DNA from: Bacillaceae bacterium SAS-127
GTDB lineage: Bacteria; Bacillota; Bacilli; Bacillales; Domibacillaceae
DNA: 47,263 bases
Assembly (NCBI GenBank): GCA_002261155.1
Contig: NKXN01000040.1
Location: 1-47,263, forward strand
Direction: 5' to 3'
Shown here: piece by piece, positions 25,419 to 34,088 of the stretch
Layout of the letters: every line of letters begins with the position of its first letter
How positions within the stretch are numbered: the first letter of the stretch is position 1
Made by a program: the position numbers and the translations under genes
Notes under the pieces: generated by a model
Told to the model about the DNA's origin: nothing
The model's input: only the letters and a program-made list of their open reading frames with translations
Database searches by the model: none

Positions 25419-25560
25419 AAAATTCTCCTCTCTAGTTGAATTGCTAATTAGTGCACATGGGAATGGGTAGTATCAACTTGCACTGGGAGTGATTAGGAAG
25501 CTCTATATAACCCTAACAAATATCTTCCCCACAATCAAGGAATTGAAACGTCATACTCTT

Positions 25561-25606
25561 GTTTCACTAAAAACCTCCGCTTTTGGCGGAGGTTTTTTAG
25601 TGAAAC
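25561..25606. terminator. long bidirectional terminator overlapping a coding end
   Basis: GTTTCACTAAAAACCTCCGC (25561-25580) pairs with its complement at 25586-25606 with one extra base, giving a 20-bp stem and five-base loop. The last codons and stop of the 520-residue gene (TTT CAC TAA) lie inside the stem. Confidence 0.85.
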
Positions 25607-27159
25607 TGCTGCCTATTTTCTTTTTCCATCACTAGTTGATACATTTCTGCCAAACCATATGTCCGTTTTTCAGCAATGGCTATTTTTTCTCGTTCTTCCT
25701 TTTCATTGTTTTTTAAATGTAGTAAATTTTCTTCTAACTCATGAATTTTTTTCTTTATTTCCATCAACTTTTGTTCGTTCATAGCTAGCTGTTCTCTTAA
25801 AAGAATAATTTCTCGCGTGATTTCGGGTGCATAATCAGGATATTTTTCTAATACCGTTTCTGTAATTTCGCTGAATACCTTCTCTAGTTTTTTCTCTAAT
25901 TGCGCCTTTTCAGTTCCATAATAGCTTGACTTCACAAATGAAGAGACTTTGTTAATCAATCCGCGTTTTAACGCTTGTTGTGCTTCGATTTTTCCGTTGA
26001 CTTTTCTTAAATTTTCTTGTAGCCGATTCTGTTTTACACTTAATTCCCCAAAATAAGGTCTCGATGGATCTTGCTTCAAAAGTTGAGTGAGTTTCTGAAG
26101 CATTTGTTCGTAATAATTATTAGTTTGACTACTTGTTCCTTCTAGCGCTTCCCGTTCTTGATAAAGAATATCTAAAGCCGTTTGACCGTCATTTCGTTGT
26201 TTTACTAATTCATTCACTGCTCTTAATAGGGAACAATAGTGTTCAAAACGCTTCTGCCAAGCTGTCGACAATGGCGACAAATCGCTTTCGTTTTCTTCCC
26301 CCTCAGAAAGAAATGGCAATGCCGTTTGCAAAAGAACGATTGGTAGTAACCCTTTATTAAACAATAAATGCTGGTACCGATAAAGGATGCCTCCCCCTTT
26401 AAAAATTAACGACAGCAATAAATTAGGATGAGTCATCCATGAAAAGTAAGCAACATCATGAACGTTCGCTGCTTCTTTTCTTGAAAAACTTTGGAGAAGT
26501 TCCTGATAAAAACGAAAACCTGCTCGTTCACATATCACTGTAAATACCGTAAATACATCCTTTTGTAGAGCCTCCGATAATTCATTTGCTGTACATGCAT
26601 GTAAACTGAGCTGCTGTCTCACTTGCTCTTGTTGATAATTAGGCAGAGCTTGTAGAAACGCTACGATTTCCTCTGTCCAAAGCATAGTCAACCGCTCTTC
26701 ACCTTGATTTTGTTCATTTAAGTGCGTGTACATTTCAGCTAATTCCCAATGGATCAAAAACGCCAATTTATTTTTATTAGAAAATTGCTCGTACACATTA
26801 GAAAATTGCTTGTATTTTTTTTGTGACATACTGAATATTTCTTCCACAATATTGGTGCATTGCTTTTCAATTTCATAGAACTCATTGTATAGTCTTTCAG
26901 GCAATTTCAACGTCTTACTCAAATGCAACAATAAATCTAGCTGAAGCTCTCTGTCACTCACTCCATTTAACTTTTCTGCTTCTTTACTTAACCTTGTATA
27001 AAAATGAGCTGAACGCTCCTTAGAAACAACATCCTTCGTTTTTGAAGATACGATATCCCAAAGATTCACATCATTAAGCAAAACATAGACAAAACGTAAC
27101 TGTCTTCCTGTTAAGAAAACGAGTGATTGCGCCAATTGTTTTCCTTCATTCATCTTCAT
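25597..27159 (-). CDS. large coiled-coil protein of unknown function
   Basis: This is a 520-residue soluble protein I do not recognise. Residues 1-330 are mostly helical and hydrophobic/charged (for example LVFLTGRQLRFVYVLLNDVN near the start). There is an imperfect tandem repeat, KQFSNVYEQFSNK, near residue 115. Residues about 340-510 are strongly charged with heptad spacing (LREQLAMNEQKLMEIKKKIH), that is, a coiled coil. No signal peptide, transmembrane helix or nucleotide-binding motif is seen. The start at 27159 has only a weak binding site. It is alone between the BCCT transporter and the IS element. Homologues, if any, would be the first clue. Confidence 0.7.
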   Translation of the reverse strand: MKMNEGKQLAQSLVFLTGRQLRFVYVLLNDVNLWDIVSSKTKDVVSKERSAHFYTRLSKEAEKLNGVSDRELQLDLLLHLSKTLKLPERLYNEFYEIEKQCTNIVEEIFSMSQKKYKQFSNVYEQFSNKNKLAFLIHWELAEMYTHLNEQNQGEERLTMLWTEEIVAFLQALPNYQQEQVRQQLSLHACTANELSEALQKDVFTVFTVICERAGFRFYQELLQSFSRKEAANVHDVAYFSWMTHPNLLLSLIFKGGGILYRYQHLLFNKGLLPIVLLQTALPFLSEGEENESDLSPLSTAWQKRFEHYCSLLRAVNELVKQRNDGQTALDILYQEREALEGTSSQTNNYYEQMLQKLTQLLKQDPSRPYFGELSVKQNRLQENLRKVNGKIEAQQALKRGLINKVSSFVKSSYYGTEKAQLEKKLEKVFSEITETVLEKYPDYAPEITREIILLREQLAMNEQKLMEIKKKIHELEENLLHLKNNEKEEREKIAIAEKRTYGLAEMYQLVMEKENRQQFH

Positions 27160-27206
27160 CCGTCCAATCTACTTAATCTCTATTATTCTATTATATATCA
27201 AAACTT

Positions 27207-27400
27207 GAATTACCCCCAGTTACTCACTACGCTCGTTGAACATGAGGGATTCCTAAGTACAGAAACCTTTCGATCTCTAATTTATTAGGCTACGCCCGTC
27301 ATTCCGACGGTTGGCAGTCCAAGCGACTTTGTAGCAAGTCTCCTGCATGTTGAATCAGTTTGCGATGGCTAAATCTCTTATATTCTTGGAAGCATTTATA
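27207..27400 (-). ncRNA. presumed omega-RNA (tnpB guide RNA scaffold)
   Basis: The last codons of tnpB and the 148 bases after it fold into hairpins on the minus strand (for example CCGTCGGAATGACGG at about 27305-27319). It runs to the element end, where the scaffold of tnpB omega-RNAs normally ends. The guide would then be the host sequence just beyond, at about 27190-27206. This is inferred from family behaviour; no promoter or processing site is visible. Confidence 0.45.
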
Positions 27401-28455
27401 TCCGCATGATCCTCATGACCGCAGGATACACACTTAAATACAGCTTGTGTTTTGCGGTTCTCCTTTGCTATATGACCGCACACATTACATGTTTGTGACG
27501 TACAGTGTGGATTCACGGCTATGATTTTCTTACCGTACCATTTCGCTTTATATTCGAGCATCTCTCGAAATTGTGACCATGATACTTCACTAATTGCTTT
27601 TGCAAGATGGCCATTTTTGAGCATATTGGCTACCTGTAAATCTTCAATTGCTACAACATCGTGGTTTTTGATGATGTGCGTTGAAATTTTGTCCAAGTAA
27701 TCCTTTCTCGCATGGGCAATTCGTTCATGAATACGTGCTATTTTGATACGTTGTTTATTCCAGTTGGACGACCTTTTTTTACGTCTGGACAAAATTCGTT
27801 GTGCGTGAGCCAACTTTTCTTCTAATGTGCGAAACCATTTCGGATTAGCAAACACTTCACCCGTAGAAAGTATGGCGAAATTTTTCAGACCAACGTCCAT
27901 TCCTACACTGGAGTGAGTTTTAGGGAGTTCCTTTACTTCTTTCTCAACCAACAGGGATACAAAATATTTGCCTGAGGGGGTCCGTCTAATAGTAGCGTTC
28001 AGGATACGCCCCTGCACTTGTCGACTGTTCGCAAAACGAATCCAACCCAACTTAGGTAATTTCATACGCTTCCCTACCATACTTACTTCTGGACGTTGGT
28101 TCTTCTTTTCAATATTTGTTGTGTAGGATTGCACCTTGTTTTTCTTGCTTTTGAATCGTGGTGCATCATTTTGCTTATTGAAGAAACGGTCAAAAGAATC
28201 TGCAAGGTGTTTCAAAGATGATTGTAGAGAATGTGAATCAACTTCTTGTAACCAAGTAATTTCTTTCTTTAATTGCGTAAGTTGAGAAGAACAGGCACTA
28301 TATGACAAACCTTTACCTGTCGCTTCATACGTTTCATTCCATTGAGAAAGGAAACGGTTAAAAACAAAACGAGAACAGCCAATGGTTTTTGCAATCAGCA
28401 CTTCCTGTTGCTTATTTGGATACAAACGAAACTTATACGCTTTGTTGATTAACAT
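27355..28455 (-). CDS. tnpB: TnpB, RNA-guided nuclease of an IS200/IS605-type element
   Basis: This 366-residue protein is a complete TnpB. The N-terminal helix-turn-helix region (MLINKAYKFRLYPNKQQEVL) is followed by a RuvC-like domain with Asp187 in GMDVGLKNF, Glu271 in AIEDLQV and Asp352 in DINASKN. A zinc ribbon with cysteines 318/323/326 and 342/345 lies between the last two. All catalytic residues are present, so it is likely active. The ATG at 28455 is preceded by GAGGTGG, which overlaps the stop region of the tnpA remnant, ten bases upstream. It can be driven by the promoter at 28617-28645. Confidence 0.95.
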   Translation of the reverse strand: MLINKAYKFRLYPNKQQEVLIAKTIGCSRFVFNRFLSQWNETYEATGKGLSYSACSSQLTQLKKEITWLQEVDSHSLQSSLKHLADSFDRFFNKQNDAPRFKSKKNKVQSYTTNIEKKNQRPEVSMVGKRMKLPKLGWIRFANSRQVQGRILNATIRRTPSGKYFVSLLVEKEVKELPKTHSSVGMDVGLKNFAILSTGEVFANPKWFRTLEEKLAHAQRILSRRKKRSSNWNKQRIKIARIHERIAHARKDYLDKISTHIIKNHDVVAIEDLQVANMLKNGHLAKAISEVSWSQFREMLEYKAKWYGKKIIAVNPHCTSQTCNVCGHIAKENRKTQAVFKCVSCGHEDHADINASKNIRDLAIAN

Positions 28456-28464
28456 TTTTCCACC

Positions 28465-28590
28465 TCATTTCATTCCTTGATTTTCAATATATTCGCGTAC
28501 AATATCAATTGGTGTACCGCCTGTTGTGAGCAAGCAGAAACTTCTCGACCAAAAGTATTCTTTCCACAGTTTTTGTCTGATTTGTGGAAA
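28465..28590 (-). pseudogene. C-terminal remnant of a TnpA (Y1) transposase
   Basis: These 41 codons (FPQIRQKLWKEYFWSRSFCL, then TTGGTPIDIVREYIENQ) match the end of IS200/IS605 TnpA. A stop codon lies immediately upstream in frame, and the HUH and catalytic Tyr regions are absent. So about 100 N-terminal codons have been removed, joining the left end directly to the last part. Confidence 0.8.
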
Positions 28591-28616
28591 TTATTTCCTT
28601 ATAGTTTATAAGACTG

Positions 28617-28645
28617 ATTATACTAAACGCAAAATTAAAAAACAA
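28617..28645 (-). promoter_or_regulatory. resident promoter in the left end of the element
   Basis: On the minus strand TTGTTT (28640-28645) and TATAAT (28617-28622) are separated by 17 bases, pointing toward the tnpA remnant and tnpB. Confidence 0.6.
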
Positions 28646-28673
28646 AGCCTTGTGCGCCGCAAAGCCGAAATTC

Positions 28674-28724
28674 ACCCCCTACTTATTTCTGGGCTACACC
28701 CTTCACAAAATTGAAGTAGGGGGT
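28674..28724. repeat. left-end subterminal palindrome of the element
   Basis: ACCCCCTACTT (28674-28684) and AAGTAGGGGGT (28714-28724) are exact reverse complements around a 29-base loop. This sits where IS200/IS605 ends have their recognition hairpin. The rest of 28591-28916 contains the promoter above and the promoter and dyad of the next gene; no coding gene is seen. Confidence 0.6.
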
Positions 28725-28844
28725 ACTCTTTGGGCAAAATCTGATAGAAAGATAAAAATTTCCTATTATGATCTGAATTGACCATGCTGTCGAAACATGT
28801 CTTAATTTTTTTGACAATTTTATGAATTTTTTATTGCGAAACCC

Positions 28845-28898
28845 TTAAACATTCCATAAAATTGACATATAATTCTTAAAATTAGGAATTTTTAAGAA
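28845..28898 (+). promoter_or_regulatory. promoter and near-perfect dyad upstream of the DUF485/acetate-permease pair
   Basis: TTAAAC (28845-28850) and TATAAT (28868-28873) with a 17-base spacer form a likely promoter. TTCTTAAAATT and AATTTTTAAGAA (28873-28898) form a dyad that begins at the end of the -10 box and covers the start of transcription, a position typical for a repressor site. The binding protein is unknown. Confidence 0.45.
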
Positions 28899-28916
28899 GA
28901 AAAAGGAGGATGTTAT

Positions 28917-29273
28917 ATGGAAAATCCACTGTTACATTCCACATCGCCAGAGCAAAAAACGAAATATGAAAAAATTGCAGACAGACGCGACTTCAAACAT
29001 CTAGTCCAAACAAAAAACAAATTTATTGTTCCAGTTTCGATTTTTTTCTTAATTTTTTACTTTTCATTGCCGCTATTAACTTCCTACACAACTATTTTAA
29101 ATGTCTCTGCGATCGGCTCCATTTCCTGGGTTTGGGTATTTGCTTTTGCTCAATTCATTATGACATGGGTCCTATGTATGCTATATGTCAAAAAAGCAAA
29201 CCAATTTGACCATATGGCAAATGAAATATTAGACGATGTAAATAAACAAAGTAAAGGAGAAAATAGCTTATGA
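28917..29273 (+). CDS. ywcB: DUF485 membrane protein (YwcB-like)
   Basis: This 118-residue protein has a polar N-terminus (KYEKIADRRDFKHLVQTKNK), two transmembrane helices (about 41-62 and 74-97) and a charged C-terminus. This is the DUF485 pattern. It pairs with the sodium:solute symporter gene just downstream, whose ATG overlaps the stop by four bases (ATGA). In E. coli the equivalent yjcH accompanies actP; its precise role in the transporter is unknown. AAAAGGAGG lies at a good distance upstream. Confidence 0.9.
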   Translation: MENPLLHSTSPEQKTKYEKIADRRDFKHLVQTKNKFIVPVSIFFLIFYFSLPLLTSYTTILNVSAIGSISWVWVFAFAQFIMTWVLCMLYVKKANQFDHMANEILDDVNKQSKGENSL

Positions 29274-30799
29274 GTATACTAGGTTTATCCTTCTTTGTTG
29301 TTATTGTCGGCTTAACACTTGTAATCACTTATTGGGCGGCCAAACGCACGAACTCTGCTAGCGAGTTCTATACAGCTGGTGGTGGATTAACTGGTTGGCA
29401 AAATGGGCTAGCAATTGCCGGAGACTATTTATCAGCCGCCTCCTTCCTCGGAATTGCAGGGGCTATTGCTTTAAATGGATTTGATGGTTTCTTCTTTAGT
29501 ATCGGGTACCTCGTGGCTTATTTAGTCGTTTTATATATTGTCGCTGAACCGCTGCGCAACCTCGGTAAATATACACTAGCGGATATGATTAACGCTCGCT
29601 TCGACAAAAAAAAGATTCGTGCTACAGCGGCAATGAGCACAATCACCATCGTTATCTTTTACATGATTGCTCAACTAGTTGGAGCAGGAGCATTGATCCA
29701 ACTATTATTGGGGATTGATTATTGGATTGCTGTATTAATCGTAGGTGTAATGATGACCGTGTATGTTCTTTTTGGGGGAATGACGGCCACTAGCTGGGTG
29801 CAAATTGTGAAAGCTGTGCTACTTATGATTGGAACGGTTATTATTTCTTTTCTCGTTTTAGCTAAATTCAACTTTAATATTTTTGAGATGTTCTCGCAGA
29901 TGAAGACTGCTACTCCACTGGGTGAAAGCTTTTTACATCCCGGAGTGAAATATAAAAATCCAATCGACACAATGTCGATCACGATTGCTCTCGTTCTCGG
30001 TACAGCAGGATTGCCACATATATTAATGCGTTTCTTTACAGTAAAAGATGCGAAAACAGCCAGAAGCTCTGTCGTAGTAGCCACTTGGATTGTCGGGATT
30101 TTCTATATTTTAACGATCTTCTTAGGGTTTGGAGCAGCTGCTTTTGTCGGTTCTGATAACATTATTGCAGCCAACGCAGCAGGGAATATGGCCGCACCTC
30201 TACTTGCTCAAGCACTTGGTGGGGACATGCTGATGTCCTTTGTATCTGCCGTAGCTTTTGCGACGATCCTCGCTGTTGTAGCTGGGCTAGTGTTATCAGG
30301 TGCATCAGCATTTGCTCATGATATTTACGGAGAAATTATTAAGAAAGGAAACATCACAGAAAAACAGCAAATGCTAGCTGCTCGCTATGCATCGATATCT
30401 GTCGCTGTGTTTTCGATCGTACTCGCACTTTTTGCTCAAAAAATGAATGTCGCATTCTTAGTCTCACTTGCCTTCTGTGTAGCCGCTAGCGCCAACCTAC
30501 CCGTGATCATTTATACAATTTACTGGAAGCGATTTAATACGGCTGGAGCATTAGCTGCAATGATCACAGGTCTTGCTTCTGCTTTAATACTTGTATCCAT
30601 CAGCCCAAATGTTCTTGGCACTGAAGGTACAGCTATTTTCGTTGGCGAACCACTCTTTCCATTAACCAACCCGGCGATCGTGTCTGTTCCCGCTGGTTTC
30701 ATTGCTGGATATATCGCCACCGTACTGTCTTCTGCGAAAGCCGATACTCGTAAATTTGCTGAAGTAACCGTCAAGGCCAACACAGGATATAAAGGCTAA
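29270..30799 (+). CDS. ywcA: sodium:solute symporter, ActP/YwcA-type monocarboxylate (acetate) permease
   Basis: This 509-residue protein has about 13 transmembrane helices and the SSS family layout. Key parts are SASEFYTAGGGLTGWQNGLA (about 28-48), the sodium-site region GDYLSAASFLGIAG, and FGGMTATSWVQIVKAVLL (about 168-185). The pairing with DUF485 is typical of acetate/monocarboxylate permeases (ActP). The expected role is uptake of acetate or similar short acids. It ends at the stem-loop at 30816-30846. Confidence 0.9.
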   Translation: MSILGLSFFVVIVGLTLVITYWAAKRTNSASEFYTAGGGLTGWQNGLAIAGDYLSAASFLGIAGAIALNGFDGFFFSIGYLVAYLVVLYIVAEPLRNLGKYTLADMINARFDKKKIRATAAMSTITIVIFYMIAQLVGAGALIQLLLGIDYWIAVLIVGVMMTVYVLFGGMTATSWVQIVKAVLLMIGTVIISFLVLAKFNFNIFEMFSQMKTATPLGESFLHPGVKYKNPIDTMSITIALVLGTAGLPHILMRFFTVKDAKTARSSVVVATWIVGIFYILTIFLGFGAAAFVGSDNIIAANAAGNMAAPLLAQALGGDMLMSFVSAVAFATILAVVAGLVLSGASAFAHDIYGEIIKKGNITEKQQMLAARYASISVAVFSIVLALFAQKMNVAFLVSLAFCVAASANLPVIIYTIYWKRFNTAGALAAMITGLASALILVSISPNVLGTEGTAIFVGEPLFPLTNPAIVSVPAGFIAGYIATVLSSAKADTRKFAEVTVKANTGYKG

Positions 30800-30815
30800 G
30801 TGTCAACTCTTTTCG

Positions 30816-30846
30816 CTTCTCCGCTAATTAGAGGTTAGTGGAGAAG
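30816..30846 (+). terminator. stem-loop after ywcA
   Basis: CTTCTCCGCTAA pairs with TTAGTGGAGAAG (one mismatch). No T run follows, so it may be a weak terminator or a 3'-end stabiliser. Confidence 0.5.
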
Positions 30847-30879
30847 CTTGATGGAAAATTGATATCACCTCCGCTCATT

Positions 30880-31377
30880 TTAGCCCTTCTCCTCTTGTTG
30901 ATAATGGGGCATTTCATCAAAATCGCTTAGACGAGTGTTCAGTTCACTTTTTAACTTTTTTTCTGTATTAACGAACGAGCTAGATACTTCCTGCAGACCG
31001 ATAGCTAAGTTCATATACTGCTTATAAGCAATGTGAACATCTAGTAAGGCGGAATATTCCTTAAGCATTGACTCGGGCGGATCCGGTAATTCAGACAGCA
31101 TCACCTGACATGTTTCCATCTCGCTCTCCATAGTCTTTACGACTTCTTCCTTTTGAATGCTTAAAGTAGCTCGCCGTTCGGACTGATTCGCCATCATTTT
31201 TTGTGTAGCTATTGAGTGCTCCTTCATCAACAGATAGATTTTCTGCATTTTTCTCGCATACAGCATTTTTTCTTTTTGTTGTTTATGCTGTTGATAAAAG
31301 AAGCCTCCAGCGAATAAAAATAAGCAACCGACTAAAATCATTACTAAGCGTATTAATTGTAAGGTAGATTTGTTCAT
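30880..31377 (-). CDS. membrane-anchored helical protein of unknown function
   Basis: This 165-residue protein starts with a signal anchor (IRLVMILVGCLFLFAGGFFY, about residues 9-28), and the remainder is extracytoplasmic and mostly helical. Heptad-like segments (SIQKEEVVKTMESEMETCQV; LIS-type later region) resemble a four-helix sensor bundle but lack any HAMP or kinase module. It has no homologue I recognise. It sits alone, convergent with ywcA. Confidence 0.55.
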   Translation of the reverse strand: MNKSTLQLIRLVMILVGCLFLFAGGFFYQQHKQQKEKMLYARKMQKIYLLMKEHSIATQKMMANQSERRATLSIQKEEVVKTMESEMETCQVMLSELPDPPESMLKEYSALLDVHIAYKQYMNLAIGLQEVSSSFVNTEKKLKSELNTRLSDFDEMPHYQQEEKG

Positions 31378-31512
31378 AGGTTTCTTTACCCCCCCTCACT
31401 ATTTTCATAAACATATGTATGTAAGCTTTCATACGCACTTCATCACTCGTCTATATATACGGTTGAATAAGTGAAAAAGTTTTGTTATTTTCACAAAATA
31501 TAAACTCAAAGC

Positions 31513-31552
31513 AAAAAAGCCAGGTTTTTCCGAGATGGAAAATACCTGGCCT
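31513..31552 (-). terminator. terminator of ald
   Basis: On the minus strand GCCAGGTATTTTCC pairs with GGAAAAACCTGGC and is followed by TTTTTT. Confidence 0.85.
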
Positions 31553-31574
31553 TTATAATGTCCTTACTTATAAC

Positions 31575-32687
31575 TTAAATTAACTCATCCACTGATTTAC
31601 ACTCGTAACCTAAATCAGTGGCTACAGCTTCATAAGTAACGAAGCCATTCAATGTATTTACACCTAATTTTAAAGCAGGATTATCAGCAATTGCTTTTTC
31701 AAATCCTTTATTAGCAATTTGGAGAGCATATGGAATCGTCACATTCGTTAAAGCGACTGTTGATGTACGTGGAACAGCTCCTGGCATATTAGCAACGGCG
31801 TAATGAACAACACCATGTTTTTCATATGTTGGATTATCATGTGTTGTAATATGATCAACTGTTTCAAAGATACCACCTTGGTCAATCGCTACGTCAACAA
31901 CGACAGATCCTGGTGACATCGCTTTCACCATTTCTTCTGTAACAAGCTTCGGTGCCTTTGCTCCTGGAATTAATACCGCTCCAATCACAAGGTCTGATTC
32001 TTTCACTGCTTCAGCAATATTAAAAGGGTTAGACACTAATGTTTGCACGCTTGATCCAAAAATATCTTCTAATTGACGTAGACGATCTGCACTCAAGTCA
32101 ATAATCGTGACATCTGCTCCCAATCCAGAAGCGATCTTGGCAGCGTTTGTTCCTACCATTCCACCACCGATAACAGTTACTTTACTTTTTCTTACTCCAG
32201 GTACCCCACCAAGAAGAACTCCTTTACCACCGTTATTCTTCTCTAGAAATTGTGCACCAATTTGGGCAGCCATCCGACCTGCCACTTCACTCATCGGTGA
32301 GAGAAGTGGCAACGTACGATTCACCGAAACCGTTTCATAAGCAATCCCTGTCACTCCATGATCAACAAGAGCTTTTGTAAGAGCAGGCTCTGCCGCTAAA
32401 TGTAAATAAGTGAACAGAAGCAACCCTTTACGGAAATATTGATATTCTGATTCAAGCGGCTCTTTTACTTTAATAACCATTTCTGCTTGACCCCAAACAT
32501 CAGCAGCTGAATCAATAAGCTCTGATCCAAATGCTTGATACTCTCCATTAGTGAAACCGCTTCCAATTCCTGCGTCTTTCTCTACTAACACTTTATGACC
32601 TGCACGAACTAACGTGCTAACGCCTGCAGGAGTAATCGCTACGCGGTTTTCATTATTTTTTATTTCTTTAGGAATCCCAATAATCAT
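31575..32687 (-). CDS. ald: alanine dehydrogenase
   Basis: This 370-residue NAD-dependent enzyme interconverts L-alanine and pyruvate plus ammonia, used in alanine catabolism and in sporulation energy metabolism. [20 protein letters not shown] opens it, with the pyruvate/substrate residues in [18 protein letters not shown]. The NAD-binding loop is [22 protein letters not shown]. Length is typical. I chose the ATG at 32687 because AGGGAG is nine bases upstream; the ATG at 32696 would overlap that binding site. The PucR-type gene upstream is probably its activator. A TATAAT (-10) at 32709-32714 lacks a good -35, fitting activator dependence. Confidence 0.95.
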   Translation of the reverse strand: MIIGIPKEIKNNENRVAITPAGVSTLVRAGHKVLVEKDAGIGSGFTNGEYQAFGSELIDSAADVWGQAEMVIKVKEPLESEYQYFRKGLLLFTYLHLAAEPALTKALVDHGVTGIAYETVSVNRTLPLLSPMSEVAGRMAAQIGAQFLEKNNGGKGVLLGGVPGVRKSKVTVIGGGMVGTNAAKIASGLGADVTIIDLSADRLRQLEDIFGSSVQTLVSNPFNIAEAVKESDLVIGAVLIPGAKAPKLVTEEMVKAMSPGSVVVDVAIDQGGIFETVDHITTHDNPTYEKHGVVHYAVANMPGAVPRTSTVALTNVTIPYALQIANKGFEKAIADNPALKLGVNTLNGFVTYEAVATDLGYECKSVDELI

Positions 32688-32708
32688 GATAACCATCTCC
32701 CTGTTTTT

Positions 32709-32714
32709 ATTATA
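32709..32714 (-). promoter_or_regulatory. ald promoter -10 box
   Basis: TATAAT on the minus strand lies about 22 bases upstream of the ald start. The expected -35 position (AGAAAA) is poor, consistent with an activator-dependent promoter. Confidence 0.45.
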
Positions 32715-32789
32715 TGTCTATAGTATGACAATTTTCTAAACATTTCATCATTATAAACAAAAAAATCAGGGAGATATTTTTGTGAATTC

Positions 32790-34028
32790 TTACAAATCTG
32801 TTTCTTCTAATTTTTCAATCAACAAATCCAAATAGAGCGTGACCTTTTGATTCGCATCTTTCAAATTAATGTCAGCTATTTCTGAAATTCTTTTTAACCG
32901 ATAGGCTAATGTATTCGCATGTATATGCAACGCTTTGGCTGCGTCATTCATATTACCATCATGTTGCAAAAAGACAAACATCGTCTCTTGCATATTCGAA
33001 TGATGATCGCGATCATATTTCATTAGTTTCGTAATCACCGGATTTTGAAATCCAGTTCGTTTGCGAACAGCTGCTAAGTCTTCAATAAACTGAAATACCC
33101 CTAGCTTTTCATAACAACAAATCGAATTTGTAACCTTCGGGAATTGATTCTTAATTTTTAATACAAATAATGCTTCTTGATAGCTTCGACAAATATGTAA
33201 TGGCTGATTAGCGACAGCACCGACCGCTACTGTGATACCATCGATTTGTTGACGCTCATTGATTTTGGAAATGAAACTGTCGATAAAAGTCTCTAAACTA
33301 CTCACGTGATCTTTTTCAGATATTTTCGCCAATAAAATTAATTGAGTATTATCAAATGTTCTCGCCACAATTGGGAGCTGTTGAGTCGTTTCTACTAAAT
33401 AATCCGTTTGGCGCTCAACAGACTGATTGATCGGTTGAGGAAAATCGAAAATAATCACCGCAAACGGACCTTTTAACTGTAAATGATGGTGCTCATTTAT
33501 CATTTCTATCTCTTTTAATCTTGAAAAGTGACCTGTTAATAGCTTCCAAAAAAATTCTTGGTAGCTTTTCTCCGTTTCTTTTTTCTTCTTTTGATGTTGA
33601 AGCAATTGATTTTTCACTGCCTTAGCAGCTTCTTGTAAAATCATTAATTTTTCATCGGTAAAGCTTTTTTTAGGATGAGCCCAAATAAAACCAACTACTT
33701 GATTTTGTTTACGGACAGAAATGGCTACTCGTTCTCCTAATGACACTTGTTCAATCCGTGGAATAATGACAGGTTCCTCCGTTTCAAATAACTTCGGAAT
33801 CGCTCCACTTTTCCATAAACTATTGATGACATGCTCTGGCACTCGTCGCGCCATAATAGTCGCAATTCTCACCGAATCCACTTCATCTTCATGTTTACTA
33901 TAGGCAATAATACGGTGGCTCGCATCCTCTATCGTAATCGGACATTCCAACTCTTCACTAATCCGATCAGCTAACACTTCGATCGATTCATAATCATTTG
34001 CAAAATAATTCCCTGTTGCATTTGCCAT
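32790..34028 (-). CDS. adeR: PucR/CdaR-family activator, probable AdeR
   Basis: This 412-residue regulator starts with an N-terminal sensor-type domain (RISEELECPITIEDASHRII), then a central GGDEF-like PucR region, and ends with the C-terminal helix-turn-helix: QHDGNMNDAAKALHIHANTL and YRLKRISEIADINLKD. This is the PucR C-terminal domain. In B. subtilis AdeR, of this family, activates ald and lies beside it; the same neighbour here supports the name. A TGGAGGAAC site supports the ATG. The inducer is probably alanine, by analogy. Confidence 0.85.
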   Translation of the reverse strand: MANATGNYFANDYESIEVLADRISEELECPITIEDASHRIIAYSKHEDEVDSVRIATIMARRVPEHVINSLWKSGAIPKLFETEEPVIIPRIEQVSLGERVAISVRKQNQVVGFIWAHPKKSFTDEKLMILQEAAKAVKNQLLQHQKKKKETEKSYQEFFWKLLTGHFSRLKEIEMINEHHHLQLKGPFAVIIFDFPQPINQSVERQTDYLVETTQQLPIVARTFDNTQLILLAKISEKDHVSSLETFIDSFISKINERQQIDGITVAVGAVANQPLHICRSYQEALFVLKIKNQFPKVTNSICCYEKLGVFQFIEDLAAVRKRTGFQNPVITKLMKYDRDHHSNMQETMFVFLQHDGNMNDAAKALHIHANTLAYRLKRISEIADINLKDANQKVTLYLDLLIEKLEETDL

Positions 34029-34088
34029 ATAAATGTTGTTCCTCCATTAACTTCATCCACGAAATATTATAAGTCATCTTTATCGAAG

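Larger units (their letters stand above)
27207..28733 (-). mobile_element. IS200/IS605-type element with intact tnpB and deleted tnpA
   Basis: The element contains a full tnpB, 41 C-terminal codons of a TnpA (Y1) gene directly upstream, and non-coding ends. The left end (about 28600-28733) has a promoter and a subterminal palindrome; the right end (27207-27354) is a GC-rich structured region ending in GGGGGTAATTC on the minus strand. The ends are estimated to within about 15 bases; this family makes no target duplications or terminal inverted repeats. Without TnpA it cannot move by itself. Confidence 0.8.

Noticed and set aside
28526-28714. 62-residue plus-strand frame inside the IS element
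   Set aside because: It is antisense to the tnpA remnant and left end, with no homology or good start.
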